The notes: generated by a model from the sequence alone, not told the origin. DNA of 64,000 nt from Verrucomicrobiota bacterium (GCA_025353105.1 JANXRG010000035.1:1-64000), one strand, 5' to 3'. Positions 32,862-41,388 are shown, counted from the first letter of the stretch. A program made the numbers and translations.

Positions 32862-33881
32862 CTACTCGCGCGCGATGAGAGGCCGGGCGGCCGGGCGGCA
32901 CCCGGCCGCGTCGATGGCGTCGAGCACGCGCTGTTCGTCCATGATGAACCGCTCGCGCGTATAAAGCAGGTAATCCTCGCGCCATTCGGCCGGGGTGAGA
33001 TTGATCGTCGCGAGATTCGCCCCGGCCCGAATTGCCTGAGCGTACGTGCCCTTGCCCACGAGATTCATCGCGCTGACGGCGGGAATGATTCGCTCGGGAT
33101 TACGCAGCCGCATCAGCGCGACGCAGTTCAACGTCAGCTCAGGCGCGGCCGCCGCTTCGTGCGAGAGCGGTATCTCCGTGCCCGGAATGAAGGGACTCAC
33201 GCTGTTGCCCGCGAGGGGAAGTTCGGCGAGCAGATCGAGCGTGGCCGCCAGCATGGAGTCAGTCTGGCCCGGCAGTCCGGCGATGAGTCCGGAAGATACG
33301 GCCCAGCCGGTGGCGGCGAGATTGCGAATCGCTTGGAGGCGCTTGGCAAGATCGCGGCCTGGGGAGTTCATCGCCCGATAGTGGGCCGCGTCGCCGGTTT
33401 CCAGTTTGATGATGTAAAAGGATGCACCCGCGTCATGAAGCTCTGCGTATTCGCGGGGCGACAGGGTGCCCAGGCAGACGCTCACGCCGAGGGGCGTGTG
33501 TTCGCGAATCGCGCGCACGAGCGGCAGCACGATTTCGCGCACCGCCACCGGATCCTCCCCGGCCTGGATGTTGATGTCGGTGATCGACGCCGGGCGATGG
33601 TGCACCAACATCTCGATCAGTTTGTCGGCCTCGATGCGGTATCGGGCGAGCGTGCGGTTGTCGCGGCGCATGCCGCAGTAGGAGCAATTTTGCCGGCAGA
33701 AATTGGAAACCTCCACGACGCCGCGGACGAAAACCTCGTCGCCAAAGACGCGCACGCGCTCGGCGTGCGCGAGCGCAAACAACTCCTCCTGCCGCGATCC
33801 TTCCGCGCGCAGCCAAGGTTCGGCGGCAACGTTGGGCGCGACCGAAGCGGACGAGAACGAAGCCATAAGTCTGGGAATCAC
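32862..33881 (-). CDS. Radical SAM enzyme of the HydE/PylB/BioB group
   Basis: 339 residues. The 4Fe-4S motif is VSNFCRQNCSYCGMRRDN (C-x3-C-x2-C). The stretch CSYCGMRRDN, the downstream RYRIEADKLIEML, QAGEDP, LETGDAAHYRAMN, SGLIAGLPGQT and NSVSPFIPGTEIPL blocks agree much better with HydE than with biotin synthase, whose motif is CPEDCKYCPQ. HydE matures [FeFe]-hydrogenase, but no hydrogenase gene is in the window, so the substrate is open. Its start overlaps the Trm112-like stop (ATGA). BioD lies about 1.2 kb upstream on the same strand. Confidence 0.85.
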   Translation of the reverse strand: MIPRLMASFSSASVAPNVAAEPWLRAEGSRQEELFALAHAERVRVFGDEVFVRGVVEVSNFCRQNCSYCGMRRDNRTLARYRIEADKLIEMLVHHRPASITDINIQAGEDPVAVREIVLPLVRAIREHTPLGVSVCLGTLSPREYAELHDAGASFYIIKLETGDAAHYRAMNSPGRDLAKRLQAIRNLAATGWAVSSGLIAGLPGQTDSMLAATLDLLAELPLAGNSVSPFIPGTEIPLSHEAAAAPELTLNCVALMRLRNPERIIPAVSAMNLVGKGTYAQAIRAGANLATINLTPAEWREDYLLYTRERFIMDEQRVLDAIDAAGCRPAARPLIARE

Positions 33882-34129
33882 ACGCCGGGCGCGGGCACGG
33901 CCTCCTCGGGAAGCAGAATCGGGATTCCGTCGCGCACAAGATAGGCGCAGGAGCGGTCAGCAACAATCAGGAGGGCTTCCGCCGGTTCGGTGACCACGCG
34001 ACCGCCGGAGTTACAAACGCCGCCTGCGACAATGGCGGAGTTCAATTTCTCCAACTCCGCGGGCGTTCCGACGGCGAGGCGTTGCCGCGAGCTCGGGCAG
34101 CGGAGGAGGGGAAGAAGGGATGCGATCAT
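33878..34129 (-). CDS. Trm112-like small protein
   Basis: 83 residues from ATG 34129; ATG 34147 adds six. MIASLLPLLRCPSSRQRLAVG then GRVVTEPAEALLIVADRSCAYLVRDGIPILLPEEA follows the Trm112/YcaR plan (D/C-G-I-P-V-L at the end). The zinc Cys pairs of canonical members are reduced to single Cys here. Trm112-type proteins often support a partner methyltransferase, and a UbiE-like methyltransferase gene starts just upstream. It is coupled to the radical SAM gene. Confidence 0.7.
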   Translation of the reverse strand: MIASLLPLLRCPSSRQRLAVGTPAELEKLNSAIVAGGVCNSGGRVVTEPAEALLIVADRSCAYLVRDGIPILLPEEAVPAPGV

Positions 34130-34171
34130 CGGAATGGCCGGGAGCAACCAGCGCGCGGGCGAATCAACGCG

Positions 34172-34927
34172 TTACGGCTTGACCGCCTCATATTCGCTGA
34201 AGCAGCCCAGGACCAGTCTGCGGGTGACGTCTTTGAAGCCCGCACCCTCAAGCGAGGCGATAACGTCGCCCGGCGGAATCATTTGCTCCATCGTGTCCCA
34301 GTAATAGCTCATCAGGTAGGACGCGTCCGTGCTGCGGGTAAACAGCTTTGTCACTTTCGGCATCACGTCGCGGAAATAGAATCTCCACATCGCGATGCCA
34401 AAGGCGTTTTCTGGTTTCGTGACGTCGAGCACGAGCACTTTGCCGCCGGGCTTCAGGACGCGGTGATACTCGCGAAACGTGCCATCGAGGGAATTCACAT
34501 GGCGCAACGCGAAGCCCATGGTGAGAAAATCGAACGTCGCGTCCGCCAGCGGTAAATCGTCGGCCCCGGCCTGCAAATAGGCCGCCTCGGGCAGGAGTTT
34601 TCGCGATTCCAGGAGCATTCCTCGGCTCGGTTCCACGCAAACGAGATCCGCCGGCGCCTTCGTCACATCGGCGATGGCGCGCGCGGTCGGGCCCGTGCCC
34701 GTGGCAACATCAAGCACCCTCATGCCGGGTTTCAATCCCGCGCGGCGCAGCGCGCCCCGCCGGTACCATCCTCCCGTCCCGAAGAATCCCCAGCTGGCGA
34801 TGCCCTCGTAGAACGGGGCCGACTTATCAAACACGTCGCGCAGGAAGCGCTGCTTTTCGTCCAGCGTTTCGTAATGCGGACGCAACGGCGGATGCGGCTG
34901 GTGCTGGGAAGGAGAGGTCTCGGTCAT
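34172..34927 (-). CDS. UbiE/MenG-like quinone methyltransferase
   Basis: 251 residues from ATG 34927. The N-terminal block FLRDVFDKSAPFYEGIASWGFFGTGGWYRR, SAM motif RVLDVATGTGPTARAIA, and VLKPGGKVLVLDVTKPENAF and YYWDTMEQMIPPGDV blocks match the UbiE/COQ5 C-methyltransferase family. It could methylate demethylmenaquinone, but no men or mqn gene is nearby, so a different substrate is possible. It is followed after 24 bases by the Trm112-like gene on the same strand. The gap upstream (34928-35081) shows no gene. Confidence 0.82.
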   Translation of the reverse strand: MTETSPSQHQPHPPLRPHYETLDEKQRFLRDVFDKSAPFYEGIASWGFFGTGGWYRRGALRRAGLKPGMRVLDVATGTGPTARAIADVTKAPADLVCVEPSRGMLLESRKLLPEAAYLQAGADDLPLADATFDFLTMGFALRHVNSLDGTFREYHRVLKPGGKVLVLDVTKPENAFGIAMWRFYFRDVMPKVTKLFTRSTDASYLMSYYWDTMEQMIPPGDVIASLEGAGFKDVTRRLVLGCFSEYEAVKP

Positions 34928-35081
34928 GCCGCGTAGACTGGCAGAGTCGCGGGGGTCGACGAATCCCGCAAGTTCTAGTTCATCGTCAGCCCAACGGATT
35001 CCGCCCTCAGAACCGCATTTCTCCCATCGCGACCAACGATTCGCCGGACGATCTCCCCGTCGGGGTTTGGTGTAGCGGTTC

Positions 35082-35753
35082 TCAACGGGAAAGGATTTCG
35101 AGGAGACTCGCCGGCAGATCGCCCTCGGCATCAAGTTCGCAGAGGATGGGCAGACCGCTGACGTCTTCGAGCACCGCACGGTTGGTGGTGGTAGCGACGG
35201 CCTGCATTGCGGCGGCCACCGGATCGCGGGTGGGCGCGCTCAGTCCGTGGTTCAGCACAAAACCCGCGCAGGGCAGCCCCCTCGCGCGAATCGATTCCGC
35301 GGTGAGTAGCGAGTGATTCAGACAACCCAGCCGGTTTTGGACGACCACGACGACCGACAGGGCAAATTCCGTCGCGAGATCCGCCACCGAAAAGTCGCGG
35401 TGAATCGGCACGAGCCAGCCGCCGGCGCCCTCGACGATCACGCACGCGTGCCGCTCGCGGAGTTTCGCGAACGCGTCGCGAATGCGTGCGAGATCGATCG
35501 GGCGCTCCTCGATGATGGAAGCGCTGTACGGCGCCGCGGGCGGATGCAGCCAGACGGGATTCACTTCGTCGATCTTAACCGCGTCACCGGACGCTGCACA
35601 AATGGCCTCCGAATCTTCTCGCGTGCCGCAGCAAATCGGTTTGAATCCCACCGCATCAGTCCCTTGCGCGCGCAGGTGGCGCAGCAGCGCGGTGGTGAAG
35701 TACGTCTTTCCGACGCCGGTGTCGGTTCCCGTGATGAACCAGCCGTTTTTCAC
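35082..35753 (-). CDS. bioD: Dethiobiotin synthase BioD
   Basis: 223 residues from GTG 35753, which sits in the GTGA stop of the cupin gene. The P-loop is GWFITGTDTGVGKTYFTTALL and the later blocks GFKPICCGTREDSE, VIVEGAGGWLVPI and VQNRLGCLNHSLLT match BioD. The enzyme closes the ureido ring of biotin using ATP and CO2 on 7,8-diaminononanoate. No bioA, bioF or true bioB is visible nearby, so either the other steps are elsewhere or the HydE-like gene has taken an unusual role. Confidence 0.92.
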   Translation of the reverse strand: MKNGWFITGTDTGVGKTYFTTALLRHLRAQGTDAVGFKPICCGTREDSEAICAASGDAVKIDEVNPVWLHPPAAPYSASIIEERPIDLARIRDAFAKLRERHACVIVEGAGGWLVPIHRDFSVADLATEFALSVVVVVQNRLGCLNHSLLTAESIRARGLPCAGFVLNHGLSAPTRDPVAAAMQAVATTTNRAVLEDVSGLPILCELDAEGDLPASLLEILSR

Positions 35754-36103
35754 GTGAGGTAAGTGTCCTCGTGGGAGTAGGCGGGTGAGCAGCAGCAAAG
35801 CAGTCGCAGATCGGTGCGCGCCGCGATGAAATGCCACGCCCCCGGCGGAATGACGATGGCATCACCCGGCCCGACGACCTGCACTTCGTCGCCGAGGTGC
35901 ATCTCGCCCTCGCCCTGCAGGATAAAATAGAATTCCTCGCTCACGCGGTGGTAATGGCGCTCAGCCGAGACGCCGGCTTTCAGGGTCGCCTCCGCCAGGC
36001 TCTGGTTTTGCGCGGAGGCGTTGGCGCGATCGAGGATGACCCGGATGGTCGATCCGTCCTTGGTCGTGAACGCCTTCTGCTCCTCGAGGGGGCACACATG
36101 CAT
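35750..36103 (-). CDS. Cupin-domain protein
   Basis: 117 residues, a single cupin barrel. Motif 1 is RHYHRVSEEFYFILQGEGEMHLGDE (two His and Glu as metal ligands) and motif 2 is PGDAIVIPPGAWHFI. It may be a metal-dependent isomerase, dioxygenase or sugar-binding protein; the substrate is unknown. It overlaps bioD by GTGA, forming a two-gene unit. It is divergent from the SDR gene, with 111 bases for promoters. Confidence 0.85.
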   Translation of the reverse strand: MHVCPLEEQKAFTTKDGSTIRVILDRANASAQNQSLAEATLKAGVSAERHYHRVSEEFYFILQGEGEMHLGDEVQVVGPGDAIVIPPGAWHFIAARTDLRLLCCCSPAYSHEDTYLT

Positions 36104-36214
36104 CGCGGCGGACGATAACGGTTGCCCTCGCCGGGCGGCAATCTAGTATTTCGGGAACCACTCTTCGGGCGACCTGCGATTCACTGGGGATCCATCTCAC
36201 CGCCTCCTTTGGAC

Positions 36215-37075
36215 ATGAAAGACTTGCTTGCCTGCACCGCCCTCATCACGGGAGCCTCGTCGGGAATCGGCGCGGAATTTGCCCGCCAACTCGCGCCGCT
36301 CGCCGCGCAGCTGATCCTGGTCGCCCGCCGGGAGGATCGTCTCGAGGAACTCGCCGAGGAATTGCGCCACGCCAACCCGACCTTGCGCGTCACGGTCCGG
36401 CCCACCGATCTGACCAACATGTCCGATACCCAGCTCCTGTGCGACTGGATGGAGACGGAGGGTTTTGAACTCGATTTGCTGATCAATAATGCCGGGCTCG
36501 GCGACCACGGACCGTTTGAGACGGCGGATTGGTCGCGGGTCGACGAGATGCTCCAGGTGAACGTCGTTTCCCTGACCTACCTTTGCCATCGCCTCCTCCC
36601 GACTCTGCGGCACCATCGCCCCGGCGCAATCCTGAACGTTAGCTCGATGGCGTGCCTGCTACCGATTCCGGGCCTCGGAGTTTATGCGGCGACGAAGTCC
36701 TACGTGAGCAGTTTTTCCGAGGCGTTGCGCGCGGAGCTGGCCGGCACCGGCGTCGGCGTCACGCATCTCTGCCCGGGTCCGGTCGAGACGGAATTTGCGC
36801 AGTCAGCCAGGCGCAACGGCCATCGCGTCGGCGGAAACGCCACGCCCGACGCGCTCGAGGTTTCCGTTCAGCAGGTGGTGCGCGAGGGCTTGCAGGCGAT
36901 CGCGAACAACCGCCCGCGCGTTTTCCCGGGCGCGCTCGTCAAGCTCGCCGCGGTCGCCATCGCGCTCGCGCCGCTTTTCATCCTTCGGTTTTTCCTCAAT
37001 CGTCGCGTGCAGGCGATGCGGCCGCACGCGGAGTCGCCGTCGTGCGATTTTGATCCGGAATACGATCTGCCCTGA
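36215..37075 (+). CDS. Short-chain dehydrogenase/reductase
   Basis: 286 residues from ATG 36215. The cofactor motif is ALITGASSGIGAEFARQLA, with LDLLINNAGLGDHG, the catalytic Ser in ILNVSSMA and Y-A-A-T-K in GVYAATKSYVSSF. This is a classical SDR of the DltE/YdfG kind with a C-terminal hydrophobic segment (about 250-268). It is a candidate for the ketoreduction step missing from the lipid cluster, but its distance (5 kb) and type make this speculative. Confidence 0.9.
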   Translation: MKDLLACTALITGASSGIGAEFARQLAPLAAQLILVARREDRLEELAEELRHANPTLRVTVRPTDLTNMSDTQLLCDWMETEGFELDLLINNAGLGDHGPFETADWSRVDEMLQVNVVSLTYLCHRLLPTLRHHRPGAILNVSSMACLLPIPGLGVYAATKSYVSSFSEALRAELAGTGVGVTHLCPGPVETEFAQSARRNGHRVGGNATPDALEVSVQQVVREGLQAIANNRPRVFPGALVKLAAVAIALAPLFILRFFLNRRVQAMRPHAESPSCDFDPEYDLP

Positions 37076-37101
37076 ATCTCCAGCGCGCTTCCCACGAAAC
37101 C

Positions 37102-37428
37102 ATGATGGCCATCGCCAAAGTTTATTTCATCGTCTTCGGGCTCCTGACGTTGGCCGGAGGCATCATCGGCTACGTGAAGGCCGGCAGCATGCCGTCCCTG
37201 GTCGCCGGGGGAATTTCGGGAATCCTGCTCCTCGTCGGCGCGCTGATGATGGCGTCCTACGCGCGCCCCGTGCTCGCGGGTCTGGCGCTCATTTCCCTGG
37301 TGCTGGCCATCCGGTTTGTGCCCGCTTTCGCCAGCACCGGTAAGATTATGCCCGCCGGAATCATGGCGGTCCTGTCGGTGGTCGGCCTCGCGCTCGCGGG
37401 CTTCGCGCTTTTCGGGCCGGCCAAGTAA
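37102..37428 (+). CDS. TMEM14 family membrane protein
   Basis: 108 residues with four hydrophobic helices (KVYFIVFGLLTLAGGIIGYV, MPSLVAGGISGILLLVGALM, PVLAGLALISLVLAIRFV and IMAVLSVVGLALAGFALF). The Gly-rich pattern, I-G-Y-x-K-A-G-S-x-x-S-L and FxxTxKxMPAG block are typical of TMEM14-like proteins of unknown function. It lies 26 bases after the SDR gene on the same strand and is probably co-transcribed. Confidence 0.88.
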   Translation: MMAIAKVYFIVFGLLTLAGGIIGYVKAGSMPSLVAGGISGILLLVGALMMASYARPVLAGLALISLVLAIRFVPAFASTGKIMPAGIMAVLSVVGLALAGFALFGPAK

Positions 37429-37464
37429 TTCCCCGGCGCTCCGCCCCGCATTCTTTTTCCGGAA

Positions 37465-38916
37465 ATGCGCCGCGCTCTGATTGCCTTTGCTGCGGGCTTG
37501 GTCTGCGTTGCCCTCGGACTCCTCGTCGGGTTCTATCTCGGCCGCGTCGGGGTGCGCCGCGCCTTGTTACCGGCCCGGCTGATGCCGACCCCGATGCCGA
37601 CCCGCACGCCCTCGCCGAGTCCGACTCCGCGGCCGACTGCCACGCCCACGCCGACTCCGACGCCAACGGTCACGCCGACGCCCACACCCACGCCGGTGCC
37701 GCTGCCGGAGAATTTCATCCCCCGCAAGACGGTCGACACCGGGAAACTCTTCAACGGCCTGCAGGTCGAGACGCGGTTCGAGACCAAGCCGGGCGGCATT
37801 GCGTCGGTCGAGCGCGAGACGCCGAACGCGTTCGAAGCCGACATAACACTCACGGTGAAAGTGCCCGCGCCCGCCCGGAAGCCGGAGGAGGTAGCGGCGG
37901 ATAACCCGGACATGCTCAAGGTGTTGCCGAAGCTCTCGACGCTGCTCTCGACGGCGAAAGTCTCGGGGTTCTATCACGGGCTCTACGCGCGCAAGACCCA
38001 GCAAATGCAGCAGCATCTCAAGCGGCTGGATCAGATCATGACGCGTGGAAATTTTTTCGACTGCCAGACCGTACTTGAATTGCAGGACCCGCAGACCGGC
38101 CGCAAGGCACTGCTCGTACAGGCCAACATGGACACGGATACGGATGGCTCCGATCCGGATCGCTGGAACGACGTCGACACGGGCGGATCCGCATCATTCC
38201 AGCCCTTTACGAGCTACAAGTGGCCGCGCCAGACGAACAAGACGAGCCCGTACGTCGCGGCGCGCGAGGAGCGCATCCGCAAGCTGCAGTCGGAGCTGGG
38301 TACGCGGGCGGCCGCCGGGCGCCTGGGAGAGATCCGCCAGTCGATCGCCGCGCTGCGCGATGAAATCCAGACCCTCAAGGCGTTTAGCTTCCTGATCGGC
38401 AAGGCGGATCCGTACGTCGTGCTACCGTCGTTCTTCACGAAACAGGGCGGGGGCGGTTACCAGCCAAAGATCGGCGATTACGTCGTCGTGATCGCGGGGA
38501 AGAATCTTTATCCCGCAATCGTTGGTGACTTCGGACCGAACGCGAAAATCGGCGAGGCCTCGTGGCGGATCGCCCGTGAGGTGAATGCCGTGGCCAGCGG
38601 CACAACCGCCGCGGCGGAGGACCTGCGCATCACGTATCTTGTGTTTCCGAACACGGCGGAACAGCCGTTTGGGCCGCCCGATTACGCGAAATTGCAGGAG
38701 CGGGTGACCAAGCTGCTCGGCGAGATCGGCGGCACCGACGGCACCGCGGTCCAACTCTGGGCGAACATCATCCCGACGCCGACCCCGACTCCCACACCGA
38801 CGCCGACCCCGACACCAAAGCCGACCATCACGCCGACGCCGGTGCCCGTGACGAATCCCTCGACTGCGCCCGTGATGACGCCCACGCCCACGCCCACGCC
38901 GACCCCGAAGGCGTGA
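37465..38916 (+). CDS. Exported GH75 chitosanase-like protein with Pro-Thr linkers
   Basis: 483 residues. The N-terminus has a signal-anchor (about 4-27), then a Pro-Thr-rich linker (40-80). The core carries GH75 features: NMDTDTDGSDPDRW ... SASFQPFTSYKW, DPYVVLPSFF, KIGDYVVVIAGKNLYPAIVGDFGP and KIGEASWRIA, in which D355 and E364 match the acid pair of fungal GH75 chitosanases. A charged helical stretch (about 265-305) is inserted within the fold, an unusual feature. A second Pro-Thr tail (about 438-483) follows. The likely role is cleavage of a glucosamine-rich polymer outside the cell, or a lectin-like derivative. The simple repeats may be prone to slippage. Confidence 0.75.
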   Translation: MRRALIAFAAGLVCVALGLLVGFYLGRVGVRRALLPARLMPTPMPTRTPSPSPTPRPTATPTPTPTPTVTPTPTPTPVPLPENFIPRKTVDTGKLFNGLQVETRFETKPGGIASVERETPNAFEADITLTVKVPAPARKPEEVAADNPDMLKVLPKLSTLLSTAKVSGFYHGLYARKTQQMQQHLKRLDQIMTRGNFFDCQTVLELQDPQTGRKALLVQANMDTDTDGSDPDRWNDVDTGGSASFQPFTSYKWPRQTNKTSPYVAAREERIRKLQSELGTRAAAGRLGEIRQSIAALRDEIQTLKAFSFLIGKADPYVVLPSFFTKQGGGGYQPKIGDYVVVIAGKNLYPAIVGDFGPNAKIGEASWRIAREVNAVASGTTAAAEDLRITYLVFPNTAEQPFGPPDYAKLQERVTKLLGEIGGTDGTAVQLWANIIPTPTPTPTPTPTPTPKPTITPTPVPVTNPSTAPVMTPTPTPTPTPKA

Positions 38917-38920
38917 CGAA

Positions 38921-39016
38921 GGTGGAACGCGATCTCCGAGCGCGTTGACGAAAACAAATGCCGCCCGCGCCCGCGCGCGGCCAAGCCCTTTGGCAACGCG
39001 CCCGGACCGTTCCACG
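38921..39016. repeat. REP-type palindromic element 1
   Basis: A left arm (38921-38946, gtggaacgcgatctccgag-like) and an inverted right arm (38993-39015) flank a GC-rich spacer. They belong to the same 26-base family found at 42188 and 50600. The sequence follows the GH75 gene stop and forms part of the 300-base gap 38917-39216, which holds no gene. Confidence 0.7.
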
Positions 39017-39051
39017 TGGACGCGTTCCATGCAGTTTTCGGCTGGGACGAG

Positions 39052-39162
39052 TTGTAGCCGGCCTCGCTAAGGCCGGGGCAGATGTGACGTCCTGCCTGGG
39101 TCAGAGAGTCTAATACAAACGGATCTTTCCATTCGCCCCGGCCTCAGCGAGGCCGGCTACAA
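39052..39162. repeat. Inverted repeat pair, 27-base arms
   Basis: Arms 39052-39078 and 39136-39162 are reverse complements at 26 of 27 positions (core tagccggcctcgctaaggcc). The spacer is 57 bases. Each arm also contains an internal palindrome (ggcctcgcNaaggcc-like). It is distinct in sequence from the neighbouring REP element. Confidence 0.85.
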
Positions 39163-39216
39163 GGGACGCTATCCGCGCGCAATCCCGTTCGTCATTAGGA
39201 GCGAAGCGACGCCCCC

Positions 39217-39693
39217 TTACCGCGAAATATCGGCCTGGCTCAGCAATCTGAACCGCTCACCGAGCAGGACCGCCGTCGCGCATTCGTCGTCGTCCACGTG
39301 CAGCGCCAGCGCGGAGCGGCCGTGCGGGCGCGTCAGCAACGGGTAGCTGAAGAAAATATTCACCTCGGCCTGCAGCAACGCCGTCAGCACGCGCGCGAGA
39401 TCGCGGCCGACCTCCGTCATTTCCACCACGACCATGTCGGTGGTGCTGAACGCGATGTCGTTCTTGCGGAAGAGTTCATCCACGTGCTCCGGATCGCTCA
39501 CGAGCATTCGCACCACCGCGGAATCGGTCGCATCAAGCACGCTGAGTGCGACCACCTCAATGTTCCCCTGTTGTAACAGGCGCACGATGTTCATCAGCGC
39601 GCCCGCCCGGTTCTTCACGAACACGGAAAATTGCGTGACCTTGGGCCCATCGAACCTTTTGTCCGTGAGCGGTTCGACGACTTCGGATGCCAT
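39217..39693 (-). CDS. ACT-domain regulatory protein
   Basis: 158 residues. Two ACT-like halves are seen: TQFSVFVKNRAGALMNIVRLLQQGNIEVVALSVLDA then VVRMLVSDPEHVDELFRKND, and TDMVVVEMTEVGRDLARVLTALLQAEVNIFFSY then SALALHVDDDE. Such stand-alone ACT proteins bind amino acids and sense them; the ligand and the target are unknown. The gene is last in a minus-strand run with two exported proteins upstream, but the 26-base gap does not prove an operon. Confidence 0.85.
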   Translation of the reverse strand: MASEVVEPLTDKRFDGPKVTQFSVFVKNRAGALMNIVRLLQQGNIEVVALSVLDATDSAVVRMLVSDPEHVDELFRKNDIAFSTTDMVVVEMTEVGRDLARVLTALLQAEVNIFFSYPLLTRPHGRSALALHVDDDECATAVLLGERFRLLSQADISR

Positions 39694-39719
39694 GGTTTCC
39701 TTCGAGCTTCGACAGCCCG

Positions 39720-40163
39720 TTACTTGTAAGTGTAAAGCAGGCAGAACGTGGCCGGCTCACCGTCCGCCAGGCGGACGCTGATATAGTGCGGCCCGCTCGC
39801 GGCCGGCGCCACGGAGGTGGCAAATTTGTTGCCGTCCGACCAGGTGTCCGTGCTCACTTTCTTCCCGGTTTCGTCATAAACGGCGAGCACGATGTGGGCG
39901 TCCTGCTCCGTGCCGAGCACAAAATAATACTGGTTTCCCGCGTAGAGATTCACGGTCATCAACTGCGCTTTCTCCTTCGGTTTGAGCGGACCAGCCCAGT
40001 GGCCGTCGCGGATCTTGAAGCCTTCGTTCGAAAACGCACCGGCGACGTCGAGCGCGCTGATGCGGGCGTTCGTCTCCGCGTCGGAATCGTCGATCCCGGA
40101 AACGCGCGGGGCGGCGAGCGCAAGGGCTGACACGCAGAGCAGGGCAACGGAAAAAATCTTCAT
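39720..40163 (-). CDS. Exported protein, hypothetical
   Basis: 147 residues with a signal peptide (MKIFSVALLCVSALALAAPRVSG). The mature part reads as a small beta-sandwich (WAGPLKPKEKAQLMTVNLYAGNQYYFVLGTEQ, HIVLAVYDETGKKV, HYISVRLADGEPATFCLLYTYK), with no recognised enzyme motif. It resembles pre-peptidase-like sandwich domains. It starts four bases after the stop of the upstream secreted gene, so the two are probably co-translated and may interact. Confidence 0.75.
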   Translation of the reverse strand: MKIFSVALLCVSALALAAPRVSGIDDSDAETNARISALDVAGAFSNEGFKIRDGHWAGPLKPKEKAQLMTVNLYAGNQYYFVLGTEQDAHIVLAVYDETGKKVSTDTWSDGNKFATSVAPAASGPHYISVRLADGEPATFCLLYTYK

Positions 40164-40167
40164 GGGG

Positions 40168-41058
40168 TCAGTTCTTGGTGGTCATTTCCTTGACCATGGC
40201 GGTCACGGCATCCTTCAATTTCTGCACCTCCTCGCGGCTGGCGGTGGCGTCGAGTGGAAACGAAACGAGTTTCTCCACGTCCACGAGCTGCCGATCGAGC
40301 GAGACGATCAGAGGATCCTCGCGCAGCTTCGGGGAAAGGTGGGCGATTTTTCCGCGCAGGTAGGAGGCCAGTTGGGGCTGGCGAACCAGGCTGGCGGTCG
40401 CGTCGGAAAAATTTCGCAGGATGATGTCGGTGACGATTTCCATCCCGCGAATCCAGCCACCGAGGCTGATCATGATGACCAGATCCTCGTCGCGAATTTT
40501 CTCCATCGCGTTCTTCACCTCGTTCTGGGTGGCCTCGAGTTCCTCTTTCAGGGCGTTCCATTCATTGTTCTCGGCGAACTGCGCGATGCTGCTGCCGCGG
40601 GCGATGACTTCGTTTCCGATCCCCAGCGCCTTGCCGAGCGCGAGAATGTCGCGCCCGATGTTTTTCACCTGCTGGCTGTCCTGCGCCTCGACCGCGACAT
40701 AGCCGTCCGCGATTAGCGCGCCGAGATTGAGCGCGATTTGCGCGCGGCTGGTGAGCGCGGTGTTCACAGGCCCGCGAAATTCGGCGGACCAGTTTGGTTT
40801 GCATTGCTTGCTGAGCGCCGCGAGCAACTCGCCCGGCAGCGGAACGGTCATCGAATCACTCGTGAGCGCGGCGGCAATGTCGGCCTTGGAAATGCCCGGC
40901 ACGTCGGGCGCGACCGGTGGGGCGGGCGTGGTGGGAGCGGCCGGCGCGCCCGGAGCGGGCGGCAGCGGCGTGGTCGCGGCGGGGGGGCCGGCGGCAATCA
41001 AGGGGGTGCACGCCCAGCAAAGGGCGGCGAGAGCGAATACGCGCCGGTCGAAACTCAT
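40168..41058 (-). CDS. Exported protein, hypothetical, helical
   Basis: 296 residues from ATG 41058 (MSFDRRV..., a signal peptide to about residue 23; ATG 41067 is alternative). A Pro-Ala-rich linker (about 24-50) follows, then a largely helical domain (DIAAALTSDSMTVPLPGELLAALS, QIALNLGALIADGYVAVEAQDSQQVKNIGRDILALGKALG, EEVQKLKDAVTAMVKEM). No family was recognised. It is divergent from purS and closely linked to the downstream exported gene. Confidence 0.75.
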   Translation of the reverse strand: MSFDRRVFALAALCWACTPLIAAGPPAATTPLPPAPGAPAAPTTPAPPVAPDVPGISKADIAAALTSDSMTVPLPGELLAALSKQCKPNWSAEFRGPVNTALTSRAQIALNLGALIADGYVAVEAQDSQQVKNIGRDILALGKALGIGNEVIARGSSIAQFAENNEWNALKEELEATQNEVKNAMEKIRDEDLVIMISLGGWIRGMEIVTDIILRNFSDATASLVRQPQLASYLRGKIAHLSPKLREDPLIVSLDRQLVDVEKLVSFPLDATASREEVQKLKDAVTAMVKEMTTKN

Positions 41059-41139
41059 TGGACCCAAAATAACGGCATCGGGGGGATGTCACCAACAAGA
41101 ATTTGCGTGTCGGTCCGGGGACGGGATAATGCGGCTCCC

Positions 41140-41388
41140 ATGAAAGTACGCGTCACCGTCATGCCCAAAGCCGCCGTTCTCGATCCGCAGGGCGTCGCGA
41201 TCCGCAATACCCTGCACCATCTCGGGCTCCCGGGCGCCCATGCGGTCCGGGCCGGAAAGGTCATGGAAATCGAGCTTGATCCGACCTCGGAGGACCGCCC
41301 CGCCTTGGAGGCCAAGCTGCGCGAGCTTTGCCGCGATTTCCTGTCCAACCCCGTGATTGAGGACTTTCAGCTCGAAATCGTGGACTGA
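41140..41388 (+). CDS. purS: Phosphoribosylformylglycinamidine synthase subunit PurS
   Basis: 82 residues from ATG 41140. MKVRVTVMPKAAVLDPQGVAIRNTLHHLG and VRAGKVMEIELD, with the FLSNPVIEDFQLEI end, match PurS, the small subunit that bridges PurQ and PurL in the de novo purine pathway. It is followed 13 bases later by purQ and then purL, so the three subunits of FGAM synthase are encoded together. Confidence 0.95.
   Translation: MKVRVTVMPKAAVLDPQGVAIRNTLHHLGLPGAHAVRAGKVMEIELDPTSEDRPALEAKLRELCRDFLSNPVIEDFQLEIVD

Noticed and set aside
32862-33881. Annotation as biotin synthase BioB because bioD is near
   Set aside because: The cysteine motif and later blocks match HydE, not the CPEDCKYC pattern of BioB.
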